Source: Microbacterium sp. MYb54
GTDB lineage: Bacteria; Actinomycetota; Actinomycetes; Actinomycetales; Microbacteriaceae
Length of the DNA stretch: 64,000 bases
Direction: 5' to 3'
NCBI RefSeq assembly: GCF_002979515.1
Contig: NZ_PCPA01000001.1
Span: forward strand, 62,001-126,000
The notes beneath the pieces were generated by a model. That model had not been told where the DNA came from. It saw nothing but the letters and a program-made list of their open reading frames with translations, and did no database searches. Positions 54,386 to 62,946 of the stretch are shown here, piece by piece. Each line of letters begins with the position of its first letter. The stretch's first letter is position 1. A program made the translations under genes and the position numbers.

Positions 54386-55030
54386 ATGACCACGCGTCGT
54401 ATCGCCGTGGTGTCGGCCGGCCTGTCGAACCCGTCGTCCACGAGGATGCTCGCGGATCGTCTGGCGGCCGAGACCGTGAAGGCTCTCGCCACGCACGACA
54501 TCGAGGCGAGCGTCGACGTGATCGAGCTGCGCGACTACGCGCACGACATCACGAACAACCTGCTCACGGGGTTCGCGCCGCCGGCGCTCGAGACCGCGAT
54601 CAACACGGTCGTGTCCGCCGACGCGCTGATCGCGGTGACCCCGATCTTCTCGACGAGCTATTCGGGTCTTTTCAAGTCGTTCATCGATGTGCTCGACCCC
54701 GATGCGCTCACCGGCACGCCGGTGCTGATCGGTGCGAACGCCGGCACGGCGAGGCATTCGCTCGCGATCGACTATGCGATCCGTCCGCTCTTCGCCTACC
54801 TGCATGCCGAGCCCGTCTCGACCGGCGTGTTCGCGGCGTCGAGCGACTGGGGTGGAGCAGGCGACGACGTCGCCCCGCTCGCCAAGCGCGTGGAGAAGGG
54901 CGCGAAAGAGCTCGCAGACGCGATCGCGCGTCGAGAGGCGGCTGCGGTCGCCGACCCGTACGACCCCGCGACCTACCTGGGTGCGGGCCGCTCCTTCGGT
55001 CACATGCTGGGCGGTCTCGCGGGAGAGTGA
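54386..55030 (+). CDS. NAD(P)H-dependent FMN reductase, CE1759 family
   Basis: A 214-residue flavodoxin-fold reductase: VVSAGLSNPSSTRMLA (phosphate loop), the TPIFSTSYSG FMN motif. It supplies reduced flavin to the LLM partner encoded just upstream. SD AAGGAGG lies inside the partner's last codons, so the two are co-expressed. Confidence 0.93.
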   Translation: MTTRRIAVVSAGLSNPSSTRMLADRLAAETVKALATHDIEASVDVIELRDYAHDITNNLLTGFAPPALETAINTVVSADALIAVTPIFSTSYSGLFKSFIDVLDPDALTGTPVLIGANAGTARHSLAIDYAIRPLFAYLHAEPVSTGVFAASSDWGGAGDDVAPLAKRVEKGAKELADAIARREAAAVADPYDPATYLGAGRSFGHMLGGLAGE

Positions 55031-55069
55031 GTGGCGCATGACGCCATCGACAATGTCCGAGGGGCATCG

Positions 55070-55075
55070 TACGGT
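55070..55075 (+). promoter_or_regulatory. Leaderless promoter of the FAD oxidoreductase gene
   Basis: TACGGT, six bases before ATG 55082. Confidence 0.55.
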
Positions 55076-55081
55076 GGCGTC

Positions 55082-56434
55082 ATGCCCACACACGCCGCGC
55101 TCAGTGCGCTCCAGGAACAGTTGACCGGCACCTTCCTCTTTCCGCACGATGTCGGCTACGAAGCGGCTCGACAGCCATGGAATCTCGCGATCGAGCAGCG
55201 GCCAGAAGCTGTCGCGGTGCCTGCCGACGTCGATGACCTCCGGGCTCTGTTGGCAGCGGCGCGGCAGTCCGGTGTACGACTGGCTGTGCAGCCGAGCGGT
55301 CATGGAGCCTCAAGTTCCCTTGCCGGTGCTGTGCTGGTGCGGATGAGCGCGTTCGATGACCTCGAGGTCGACCACGATCGCGGCACCGTCCTGGTCGGAA
55401 GCGGCGTGCGCTGGGGTGCGGTCGTAGAGGCGCTGGAAGGCACCGGTTGGGTGGCTCCGGCCGGTACCAGCCCGGTCGTGAGCGTCGCCGGGTACACGTT
55501 GGGCGGCGGCCATTCGTGGTTCAGTCGGACGGCCGGTCTCGGCTCCGACAACCTGCGAGCCGCCTGGGTTTTGCGCACCGACGGCACCCACGAACGGGTC
55601 GATGACGACACCGATCCCGACCTCATGTGGGCGCTGCGAGGCGCGGGCGGCCTCGTGGGCATCGTCACCGCACTCGAGATCGACCTGGTCGCCGCCCCCT
55701 CGGTATGGGGTGCGAACCTCACGTTCGACGTCGCGGATGCACCGGCAGTGGTCCGTGCCGTCCGTGACCTCGGAGCCTCTGCTCCCTCGACGTTGAACAT
55801 CTTCCTGAACTCGATGCGGATGCCGGATGCACCGCAGCTCCCCGAAGAGATCAGGGGACGCAGCTTCCTCACCGTGCAGGCGTTGTCCACCGACGGACCC
55901 CACGAGGAATCGATCGACGCGGTGCGTCGTGCGGGCACCGTGCGCAGGGAGATCACCGGGCCGACGTCGCCGGGTGCACTCGCCGCCGCGTCGAACGAGC
56001 CGACCGACCCGACACCGGGCGGCGGAGCATCGATGGCGCTCACCGTTCTCGACGACGCGACCATCGACGCACTCCTCGAGTTCCGCGAGCTGCCGGAGCA
56101 GTGGCCGATCATGGGCATCGATATCCGGATGCTCGGTGGGGCACTCGACGCTCCGCGACGTTCCGGGTTCGCGTCGTTGGAGTCCGTCGGCTGGTTGCTC
56201 CACGCGCTCGTGCCGGTGATCCCTGGAGTGCCTGCCGCACCAGGAGAAGCCAGTCTCGTGGCGTTCCGGGAGCTGTTGGCACCGAACGAAGCGTCGCAGA
56301 CGGTGACGACGTTCCTCGAGCCGGACCAGACGCTGGATCGCTGCGGCTCCGCCGCCGACGTCGCGCGGCTTAGAGAGCTTCGGGCCCGGTTCGATCCCGA
56401 TGGCGTGCTGCACGAAGCTCGGCTCCCGCGCTGA
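55082..56434 (+). CDS. FAD-binding oxidoreductase (PCMH/BBE type)
   Basis: A 450-residue flavoprotein. The PCMH FAD fold shows PSGHGA and GGGHSWFSRTAGLGSDNL; the short C-terminal RLRELRARFDPDGVL resembles the BBE end. Related enzymes oxidise alcohols, amines or sugars. The ORF opens at 55031 but the promoter geometry favours 55082. It converges on the response regulator gene within 4 bp. Confidence 0.88.
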   Translation: MPTHAALSALQEQLTGTFLFPHDVGYEAARQPWNLAIEQRPEAVAVPADVDDLRALLAAARQSGVRLAVQPSGHGASSSLAGAVLVRMSAFDDLEVDHDRGTVLVGSGVRWGAVVEALEGTGWVAPAGTSPVVSVAGYTLGGGHSWFSRTAGLGSDNLRAAWVLRTDGTHERVDDDTDPDLMWALRGAGGLVGIVTALEIDLVAAPSVWGANLTFDVADAPAVVRAVRDLGASAPSTLNIFLNSMRMPDAPQLPEEIRGRSFLTVQALSTDGPHEESIDAVRRAGTVRREITGPTSPGALAAASNEPTDPTPGGGASMALTVLDDATIDALLEFRELPEQWPIMGIDIRMLGGALDAPRRSGFASLESVGWLLHALVPVIPGVPAAPGEASLVAFRELLAPNEASQTVTTFLEPDQTLDRCGSAADVARLRELRARFDPDGVLHEARLPR

Positions 56435-56437
56435 CGC

Positions 56438-57127
56438 TCAGGCCTCAGGCTCGGTTCGTCGCTTCCAGTCGTACTCGGTCTCGGGCCGTCCGCGGGTGCC
56501 GTAGCGCGCAGCCCGGGTGACTACGCCCTCGACCACGAGGTGCTCGAGGTACCGGCGTACGGCGACCCGAGACATACCGAGTCGCTCCGCGGCTTCGCTC
56601 GCCGACAAAGGCCCATCGGTCCGCAGCTCCGCCGTGACCCTCTCGAGAGATGCGGCAGAGAGCCCTTTGGGAAGGGCGATGGTGCCAGTGGTGCGCCCGA
56701 GCAGTGCGTCGATCTCCGCCTGCGTCGCTTCGCCGTCGGTGGTCCGTGCCTGCTCCCGATGCGTCCGGTACTGCTCCATCCGCTCGCGGAACACCGCGAA
56801 GGGGAATGGCTTGACGAGGTACTGGAACACGCCGAGTGCCGCCATCTGTCGCACGGTGTCAGCGTCGCGCACACTGGTGATCGCGATCACATCGACCGAT
56901 GCCGAGCGTGAGCGGAGCGCTCGCAGCACGTCGATGCCGGAGCCGTCCGGCATCGTGATGTCGAGCAGCACGAGATCGAAAGCATCGGGGTGATCGAGCA
57001 CGGCGGTCATGGCCGCGCGCGCCCCTGCGCATTCGGCACCGACGACGAACCCGTCGAGGCGCTCCACGTAGTCGCGATGCAGCTCGAGCGTCAGAGCGTC
57101 GTCGTCGACGATGAGTGTGCGGATCAT
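56438..57127 (-). CDS. Response regulator, CitB/DcuR family
   Basis: A 229-residue two-component regulator. Receiver domain: DDD (8-10), phosphoacceptor D56 in LLDITMPDG, and the switch lysine in LVKPF. The C-terminal helix-turn-helix (about 165-215, LSASEAAERLGMSRVAVRRYLEHLV) is of the CitT type. Its start overlaps the kinase stop (ATGA). With dctA divergent, it probably activates C4-dicarboxylate uptake. Confidence 0.92.
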   Translation of the reverse strand: MIRTLIVDDDALTLELHRDYVERLDGFVVGAECAGARAAMTAVLDHPDAFDLVLLDITMPDGSGIDVLRALRSRSASVDVIAITSVRDADTVRQMAALGVFQYLVKPFPFAVFRERMEQYRTHREQARTTDGEATQAEIDALLGRTTGTIALPKGLSAASLERVTAELRTDGPLSASEAAERLGMSRVAVRRYLEHLVVEGVVTRAARYGTRGRPETEYDWKRRTEPEA

Positions 57128-58407
57128 CGCTGTGTCCTTCGTGTTCCTGCTGCCGGGAGAACGACGCGGAATGTCGTCGGTTCCCCGCTCACCGTCACGG
57201 AACCGCCGGCTCCGGTAACGACCGAGCGCACGAGCGCGAGTCCGACACCGCGTCCGTGCGCATCGGCGGGCTTCGTGGAGAAGCCCTGATCGAAAATCCG
57301 CCCACGGAGGTCCGGGGGGATCCCGGGCCCACTGTCCGACACCTCGAGCACGATCCCCGCGTCCGCATTCGGACGGAGCGAGACCTGCACCCAGCGATCC
57401 TCGGAATCGACGGCGGCATCCATCGCGTTGTCCACGAGATTTCCGAGCACCGAGACGGCGTCCACGGGGGAGAGCGGCGTGCGGGGTGTGTCGGGCTCGA
57501 TGTGCACGCGCCAGTCGATGCCGCGCTCCTTCGCCTGTGAAGCCTTGCCCAGGAGCAGTGCTCCGACGGCCGGGTCTCCGTGACGGCGCGCGGTGACCTG
57601 GTCCACCAGAGACTGGCTCTGTCGCGACGTCTCCGTGAGGATCTCGATCGCCTCGTCGGGGCGTCCGAGCTCGAGCAGGGCGACGGCGGCGTGCATCCGA
57701 TTCCCATGCTCGTGGGTCTGCGCGCGCAGGGCCTCACCCAGCGTACGGATCGATTCGTACGACGACACGGCATCGCGCACCTGACCGGGCGGCAGATCGC
57801 CCGCGATGCGGCGGGTCACCCGGCGGGCGATGACGGCACCGCCCGCACCGATCGCGACGAGGCCGACCGTGATGCCGAGCGTGAGTGGCAGGCGGCGGAC
57901 CAGGGTGTCGGTGATGGACTCGGTCGTCACTCCGGCGGCGACCCAGCCGATCAGCTCCCCGCCCGGTGCGGTGACCGGCGCGATCGTCCGCACGGAGGGC
58001 CCGAGGGTACCGGTGAACTCCTCGGTCAGGGCCTGGGGTGACGCGGGGATCGTGCCCAGGTAGATACCGCCGATCTGGTCGGTGTCGGGATGGGTGAGCC
58101 GTGTGCCGTCCGTGGTCATGACCGTGATGAAGTCGAGCCCTGCGCCGGTGATCACCGCGAGGGAGTAGGGCTCGAGGACCTGCGTGGCCGCATCCTGGTC
58201 GCTCGAGCGCAGGCCGTCGATGATGAGGGGTGAGGAGGCGAACGAGGTCGCGGTGGCCGCCGTCACCCGCTCCGCCTCCGCGCGGATCGATCGCTGCGCT
58301 TCGACGACGAGGAAGACCGCCACGAGGGCACCGATCACGACGGCCGCGACGAGCAGCACCACGAAGACTCGAGAAGCGGTACTGCGGGTGCGGGAGGTGT
58401 GCGCCAT
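57124..58407 (-). CDS. Sensor histidine kinase, DcuS/CitA family
   Basis: A 427-residue kinase. Helices at 13-36 and 173-195 flank an extracytoplasmic PAS-like sensor domain (40-170). The phosphoacceptor is probably H232 in RAQTHEHGNRMH; the ATPase domain has NLVDNAMDAA, DSGPGIP and GRGVGLALVR. It lacks the second, cytoplasmic PAS domain of E. coli DcuS. SD GGAGGAGG. Ligand predicted to be a C4-dicarboxylate from context. Confidence 0.92.
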   Translation of the reverse strand: MAHTSRTRSTASRVFVVLLVAAVVIGALVAVFLVVEAQRSIRAEAERVTAATATSFASSPLIIDGLRSSDQDAATQVLEPYSLAVITGAGLDFITVMTTDGTRLTHPDTDQIGGIYLGTIPASPQALTEEFTGTLGPSVRTIAPVTAPGGELIGWVAAGVTTESITDTLVRRLPLTLGITVGLVAIGAGGAVIARRVTRRIAGDLPPGQVRDAVSSYESIRTLGEALRAQTHEHGNRMHAAVALLELGRPDEAIEILTETSRQSQSLVDQVTARRHGDPAVGALLLGKASQAKERGIDWRVHIEPDTPRTPLSPVDAVSVLGNLVDNAMDAAVDSEDRWVQVSLRPNADAGIVLEVSDSGPGIPPDLRGRIFDQGFSTKPADAHGRGVGLALVRSVVTGAGGSVTVSGEPTTFRVVLPAAGTRRTQR

Positions 58408-58424
58408 CGCCTCCTCCGATCGTC

Positions 58425-58447
58425 ATTGGTGAGGTGTCGTGACCAAT
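58425..58447. promoter_or_regulatory. Inverted repeat between the kinase and dctA genes
   Basis: ATTGGT and ATTGGT (inverted, seen as ACCAAT) flank 11 bases. This is the likely binding site of the response regulator, serving both directions. Confidence 0.55.
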
Positions 58448-58553
58448 ACGACCACAACTCGCCTCGATGCGTGAAGTCGGAGAACGTGAGATCCGATCGG
58501 CGGCACGGGAGCCGCCCACCAAGACGAAGACGTCGATGATCGAGGAGGACGCG

Positions 58554-59993
58554 ATGGCGCTCACAACAGGATTCTCACTGCCGAAGTTCAACTGGCGGCG
58601 AGGGAAGCAATCGTGGGACCGGCACACCTGGCTGTATGTGTCGGTGTTGCTGGCGGTCGTGCTGGGCGCTGTGGTCGGGCTCGTGTGGCCGGAGGTCGGC
58701 CAGGCCTTCGAGCCGCTGGGCAAGGGCTTCGTCGCGCTGATCAAGATGATGATCGCGCCGATCATCTTCTGCACGATCGTGGTGGGGGTGGGATCGATCG
58801 CCAAAGCGGCCACTGTCGGCAAGATCGGCGGACTCGCGCTGCTGTACTTCATGGTGATGTCGACCTTCGCGCTCGCGATCGGCCTCGTCGTAGGCAACAT
58901 CATCCACCCGGGTGCGGGGCTGGACATGGCCTCGTCGACGTATGACGCGGTCGAGGCGGAGGCCAAGACGACACAGGAGTTCATCCTCGGCATCATCCCG
59001 ACCACGTTCTTCTCGGCCTTCACCGGCGAGAGCGTGCTGCAGGTGCTGTTCATCGCGCTCCTCGTCGGCTTCGCGCTGCAGGGACTCGGCGAGCGCGGCG
59101 CACCGATCATGGAAGCGGTCAAGCAGCTGCAGAAGCTGGTGTTCCGCATCCTCGGCATGATCCTGTGGCTTGCGCCGATCGGTGCGTTCGGTGCGATCGC
59201 AGCGGTGGTCGGGAAGACGGGCATCGCGGCGATCTGGAGCCTCGGCACTCTGATGGTCGCCTTCTACATCACCTGCATCCTGTTCATCGTGGTGATCCTG
59301 GGGGTGCTGCTGTGGACGGTGACGAGGGTGAACATCTTCGCTCTCATGAAGTACCTGGCGCGGGAGTACCTGCTGATCGTCGGCACGTCCTCCTCGGAAT
59401 CCGCCCTCCCGCGCTTGATCGCGAAGATGGAGTTCGTCGGCGTCTCCAAGCCTGTCGTCGGCATCACCGTTCCGACCGGGTACTCGTTCAACCTCGACGG
59501 CACGGCGATCTACCTGACGATGGCGTCGCTGTTCATCGCCACGGGAATGGGGCAGCCGATGTCGATCGGCGAGCAGATCGGTCTGCTGGTCTTCATGATC
59601 ATCGCGAGCAAGGGGGCGGCCGGTGTCACGGGTGCAGGCCTTGCCACCCTGGCCGGCGGGCTCCAGGCCTACCGCCCCGATCTGGTCGACGGCGTCGGCG
59701 TGATCGTGGGGATCGACCGCTTCATGTCTGAGGGGCGTGCCCTCACCAACTTCACCGGAAACGCCGTGGCCACTCTGCTGATCGGCACCTGGACGAAGCA
59801 GATCGACAGGGATCGGGTGCGCCGGGTGCTCAGCGGGGAGCTGCCGTTCGACGAGTCGCTGCTGGATGGGGTCGACGCGCACGGAACGGCAGACGCTCCG
59901 CAGGCCGCCGACGTCCAGGAGCTTCGGGAGGCGGCCGTCACCGAGATGGCGGCCAAGGAGCAGCGGGCACGAGCCCGCGCGGATCGCGTCTGA
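58554..59993 (+). CDS. dctA: C4-dicarboxylate:cation symporter DctA
   Basis: A 479-residue carrier of the DAACS family with eight helices and two hairpin loops. Signatures: GTSSSESALPR (hairpin 1) and GYSFNLDGTAIY; a second SEGRALTNFTGNAVA near the end. It takes up succinate, fumarate or malate. ATG 58554 has GAGGAGG upstream; the ORF opens at 58467. The C-terminal 60 residues are charged and cytosolic. Confidence 0.94.
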   Translation: MALTTGFSLPKFNWRRGKQSWDRHTWLYVSVLLAVVLGAVVGLVWPEVGQAFEPLGKGFVALIKMMIAPIIFCTIVVGVGSIAKAATVGKIGGLALLYFMVMSTFALAIGLVVGNIIHPGAGLDMASSTYDAVEAEAKTTQEFILGIIPTTFFSAFTGESVLQVLFIALLVGFALQGLGERGAPIMEAVKQLQKLVFRILGMILWLAPIGAFGAIAAVVGKTGIAAIWSLGTLMVAFYITCILFIVVILGVLLWTVTRVNIFALMKYLAREYLLIVGTSSSESALPRLIAKMEFVGVSKPVVGITVPTGYSFNLDGTAIYLTMASLFIATGMGQPMSIGEQIGLLVFMIIASKGAAGVTGAGLATLAGGLQAYRPDLVDGVGVIVGIDRFMSEGRALTNFTGNAVATLLIGTWTKQIDRDRVRRVLSGELPFDESLLDGVDAHGTADAPQAADVQELREAAVTEMAAKEQRARARADRV

Positions 59994-60011
59994 CGAGGAA
60001 GGGCGAAAGAG

Positions 60012-60047
60012 GGATGCGGGAGTCCGGTGAAGCCGGCTCCCGCATCC
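60012..60047. terminator. Hairpin between dctA and the DUF5302 gene
   Basis: GGATGCGGGAG and complement, with an inner CCGG pair, between convergent stops. Confidence 0.8.
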
Positions 60048-60053
60048 ACGCGG

Positions 60054-60230
60054 TCAACCGCTCTTGCGTCGGAACTCGCGCCGGGTCTGCGGGGCGTTGG
60101 CACTGTGCACGGCGGAGTCGCCGTCGAGGTGTGCCTCGCCCTGCCGGTGGTGCGCGTTCTTCTTCTCGAGCGCTTCCTTGAACTTGCGCTTCATCTCCTC
60201 GGAGGAGGTGGCGCCTTCTTCGGTGCTCAT
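60054..60230 (-). CDS. Small DUF5302-type actinobacterial protein
   Basis: A 58-residue protein: MSTEEGATSSEEMKRKFKEA, a Lys/Glu helix, then HHRQGEAHLDGDSAVH and a basic end RREFRRKSG. The pattern matches the short DUF5302 family of actinobacteria; function unknown. TAGGCT (60237-60242) lies six bases before ATG, supporting it as a real gene. It lies between two opposed hairpin and promoter signals, so it is transcribed alone. Confidence 0.85.
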   Translation of the reverse strand: MSTEEGATSSEEMKRKFKEALEKKNAHHRQGEAHLDGDSAVHSANAPQTRREFRRKSG

Positions 60231-60236
60231 GTCCCG

Positions 60237-60242
60237 AGCCTA
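60237..60242 (-). promoter_or_regulatory. Leaderless promoter of the DUF5302 gene
   Basis: TAGGCT on the minus strand, six bases before ATG 60230. Confidence 0.6.
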
Positions 60243-60261
60243 GAGCACGTCGTGGGGCGGG

Positions 60262-60855
60262 TCACCCTCTGGTGCGGCGTACACACAGGTCGATCAGCAC
60301 GCCGAGCCCGACGGCGAGGAGGATCGACACCGGCACGGCGACGAGAGGGCCACCCGGGAGGATCGCCGCGACCGTGGCGCCGACGGCCGCCTGATAAAGC
60401 GCCCATCCGGTAGCTGCGATGGCGACCAGGGCGAGATAGCGCGGCGGGTGGATGCGCGAGGCTCCGGCGACCAGGTTGATCGCGAGCCGCGCGAACGGCA
60501 CGAACCTGGCAGTGAACAGCACGGTGGCCATGCCGCCGTCCAACCGGTTTCGCGCCCACCCCAGAGCCTGCTGCACCCGAGGGGTACGCATCCACCGCCA
60601 GCGCTCGGTGCCTACCAGCCGTCCGATCAGGTAGCAGCAGGCGTCTCCGACAGTCGCGGCTGCCGCTGCGCAGGCGACGACAGCCCAGAGCGGCGGTGAG
60701 CCCGATGTCACCGAGAGAGCGCCGAGGGCGGTCACCGCGACTTCGCCCGGCACCACGACGAAGAACGCGTCGCCGACCACCAACACGCTCATCAGTACCA
60801 GGCTCCACGGGCTCGTGAGCGATTCGGTCAGCAGATCGGTCGGCACACCCTCCAC
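60262..60855 (-). CDS. DedA family membrane protein
   Basis: A 197-residue VTT-domain protein with about five helices. DedA landmarks: VPGEVAVTALGAL and FTARFVPFARLAINLVAG, with the conserved GDACCYLIGRLVG between. Members are lipid scramblase/flippase-type proteins. Start GTG 60855; GTG 60846 is an alternative. It is divergent from the glycosyltransferase gene. Confidence 0.9.
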   Translation of the reverse strand: MEGVPTDLLTESLTSPWSLVLMSVLVVGDAFFVVVPGEVAVTALGALSVTSGSPPLWAVVACAAAAATVGDACCYLIGRLVGTERWRWMRTPRVQQALGWARNRLDGGMATVLFTARFVPFARLAINLVAGASRIHPPRYLALVAIAATGWALYQAAVGATVAAILPGGPLVAVPVSILLAVGLGVLIDLCVRRTRG

Positions 60856-60974
60856 AGTGCCTGCAGAGGATGAACGGGAACCAACGAACGGATAGCCGGT
60901 GACCCGCGATCCAGCATCAGGTGAACATCCGGTGCCGGAGGCCGTTTACGGCGAACAGAGACTCCTGCCACCGT

Positions 60975-60980
60975 CATCCT
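60975..60980 (+). promoter_or_regulatory. Leaderless promoter of the glycosyltransferase-SGNH gene
   Basis: CATCCT, six bases before GTG 60987. Off-consensus first base. Confidence 0.4.
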
Positions 60981-60986
60981 GAGGCT

Positions 60987-62927
60987 GTGAGAGTAGCGAT
61001 CGTCACCGAGTCCTTCCTTCCGCACATGAACGGCGTCACCGGTTCGGTGCTGCAGATCCTGCGACACCTCGAACGACGGGGGCACGAGGCGCACGTCATC
61101 GCCCCAGCCGCGACCGGCGCCCCGGCAGAGATCAGCGGCGCACGCATCGAGGCCATCCCGAGTCTCGCGCTGCCGGGATACCGGCACGTGCGAGTGGGCA
61201 CGTCGAGCGCCCACCGCATCGCCGCCTCCCTCGGTCGGTTCCAGCCCGACGTCGTGCATCTCGCCTCGCCCTTCGCGTTGGGATGGCGGGGCGTGCTGGC
61301 AGCCGAGCGGCTCGACCTCCCCTCGGTCGCCGCCTACCAGACCGACGTGGCCGCGTATACGGAGCGCTATCGGATCGCCGCGACGACCGGCATCGCCCAG
61401 ACCCATATCGCCCGTCTTCACCGGCGCGCCACGATGACGCTGGCCCCATCCGCCGACGCGGCTCAGCAACTGGCCCTGCTCGGTGTGGACAGGGTGCGAC
61501 GCTGGGGGAGAGGTGTCGACGCCGAACGCTTCCAACCGTCCCGTCACGATCCCCTGCTCCGCTCCGAGTGGGGTACTGACGTCGTGATCGGGTACGTAGG
61601 ACGCCTCGCCCCCGAGAAGCAGGTCGAAGACCTCGCAGCCTTGCGGAACGTCCCGGGAACACGCCTGGTCATCGTCGGCGACGGACCCAGCAGGGCCAGA
61701 CTCGAGAGCCTGCTTCCAGACGCCCTGTTCCTCGGTCACCTCGACGGCACGGCGCTCGCCGCAGCGATGGCATCGTTCGATCTGTTCGTGCACCCGGGGG
61801 AGAGCGAGACCTTCGGACAGACCCTTCAGGAAGCACACGCCAGCGGGGTGCCTGTGATCGCGACCGGGCGGGGCGGCCCCCTCGACCTCGTACGGATGGG
61901 GATCGACGGATGGCTGTACAAGCCGGGTGACCTCGAAGACCTGCGAATGCGGGTCACAGATCTCGCGGGCGATGCCCGCAAGCGGCGAGCTTTCGGCGAA
62001 GCCGGCCGCGAAGCAGTCCAGGGCCGCAGCTGGGAGAGCGTGTGCGACCAGCTCCTCGATCATTTCGAGGAGGCGCGGATCCTGCATCGGGCGGATTCCG
62101 GTGCCCGCGCTCGCCGCGTCGTCCGTCCGGAACCGTCCGCTCCGGTCGCCGCCCGCCGGTGGCACCGCTACGTCGCGATGGGAGACTCACTCACCGAAGG
62201 GCTCTGCGATCCGGCGCCGGACGGGGCGCTGCGTGGCTGGGCCGATCGTCTCGCGTTGCTTCTCGCCGCGCGGGGAGGGCTGCACTATGCGAACCTCGCG
62301 ATCCGATCGAAGCGCGTGCGTGACGTGTCGGGCGTCCAGCTGGAGCGGGCCATCGAGCTGCGTCCCGACCTCGTGTCGATCCTGATCGGGGCCAACGACC
62401 TGGTCAAACGCCGGGTCGACGTCGCGGTGCTCGCCGCGGAGCTGGAAGGCACGGTGCGGACGTTGCGGGGGATCGGCGCCGACGTGCTCCTGGTGACGCC
62501 GTTCCTCCCGGGGCGCCGTGCTGCCTTCATCTACACGCGGCGGTTCGCCGCTTTCGCCACCGCGCTGACGGGCATCGCCGCGCGTACCGGAGCCTTCCTG
62601 ATCGACACGGATCTGCATCCGTCCCTGGCCGAACGGCCGAACTGGGGAGAAGATCTCGTGCACCTGAGCAGCCGGGGCCACCGGTTCCTGGCCTATCGGG
62701 CGGGAGAGATGCTCGGGGTGCCGGACGCCGACGCGCTCGGAGCCTTGGATGCCGCCATGCACGAGCACGAGTCGATCGGTGCAGGGGTGTGGTGGCGCCG
62801 ACACGCGCTGCCGTGGGTCTGGCGTCGCCTGAACGGTCGTGCAGCAGGGGATGGCCGCACGGCGAAGCATGACGACTACGTCTACCTCGGTCGCTCGGCG
62901 GCGGCCAGGGGCGCGCTCGCCCGCTGA
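60987..62927 (+). CDS. Glycosyltransferase family 4 fused to an SGNH/GDSL hydrolase
   Basis: A 646-residue two-domain protein in one frame. Residues 1-375 are a GT4 retaining glycosyltransferase like the mannosyltransferases of glycolipid synthesis (VTESFLPHMNGVTGSV, VGRLAPEKQVEDL, GESETFGQTLQEAHASGVPV). Residues about 392-590 are an SGNH hydrolase: GDS with S401, GAND (468-471), and D556/H559 in DLVHLS. No signal peptide, so it is cytosolic or membrane-associated. The sugar transferred and the ester cut are unknown. The start chosen fits the GT4 N-terminus. Confidence 0.88.
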   Translation: MRVAIVTESFLPHMNGVTGSVLQILRHLERRGHEAHVIAPAATGAPAEISGARIEAIPSLALPGYRHVRVGTSSAHRIAASLGRFQPDVVHLASPFALGWRGVLAAERLDLPSVAAYQTDVAAYTERYRIAATTGIAQTHIARLHRRATMTLAPSADAAQQLALLGVDRVRRWGRGVDAERFQPSRHDPLLRSEWGTDVVIGYVGRLAPEKQVEDLAALRNVPGTRLVIVGDGPSRARLESLLPDALFLGHLDGTALAAAMASFDLFVHPGESETFGQTLQEAHASGVPVIATGRGGPLDLVRMGIDGWLYKPGDLEDLRMRVTDLAGDARKRRAFGEAGREAVQGRSWESVCDQLLDHFEEARILHRADSGARARRVVRPEPSAPVAARRWHRYVAMGDSLTEGLCDPAPDGALRGWADRLALLLAARGGLHYANLAIRSKRVRDVSGVQLERAIELRPDLVSILIGANDLVKRRVDVAVLAAELEGTVRTLRGIGADVLLVTPFLPGRRAAFIYTRRFAAFATALTGIAARTGAFLIDTDLHPSLAERPNWGEDLVHLSSRGHRFLAYRAGEMLGVPDADALGALDAAMHEHESIGAGVWWRRHALPWVWRRLNGRAAGDGRTAKHDDYVYLGRSAAARGALAR

Positions 62928-62946
62928 CGCCTTCGGGTTGGAGCCG

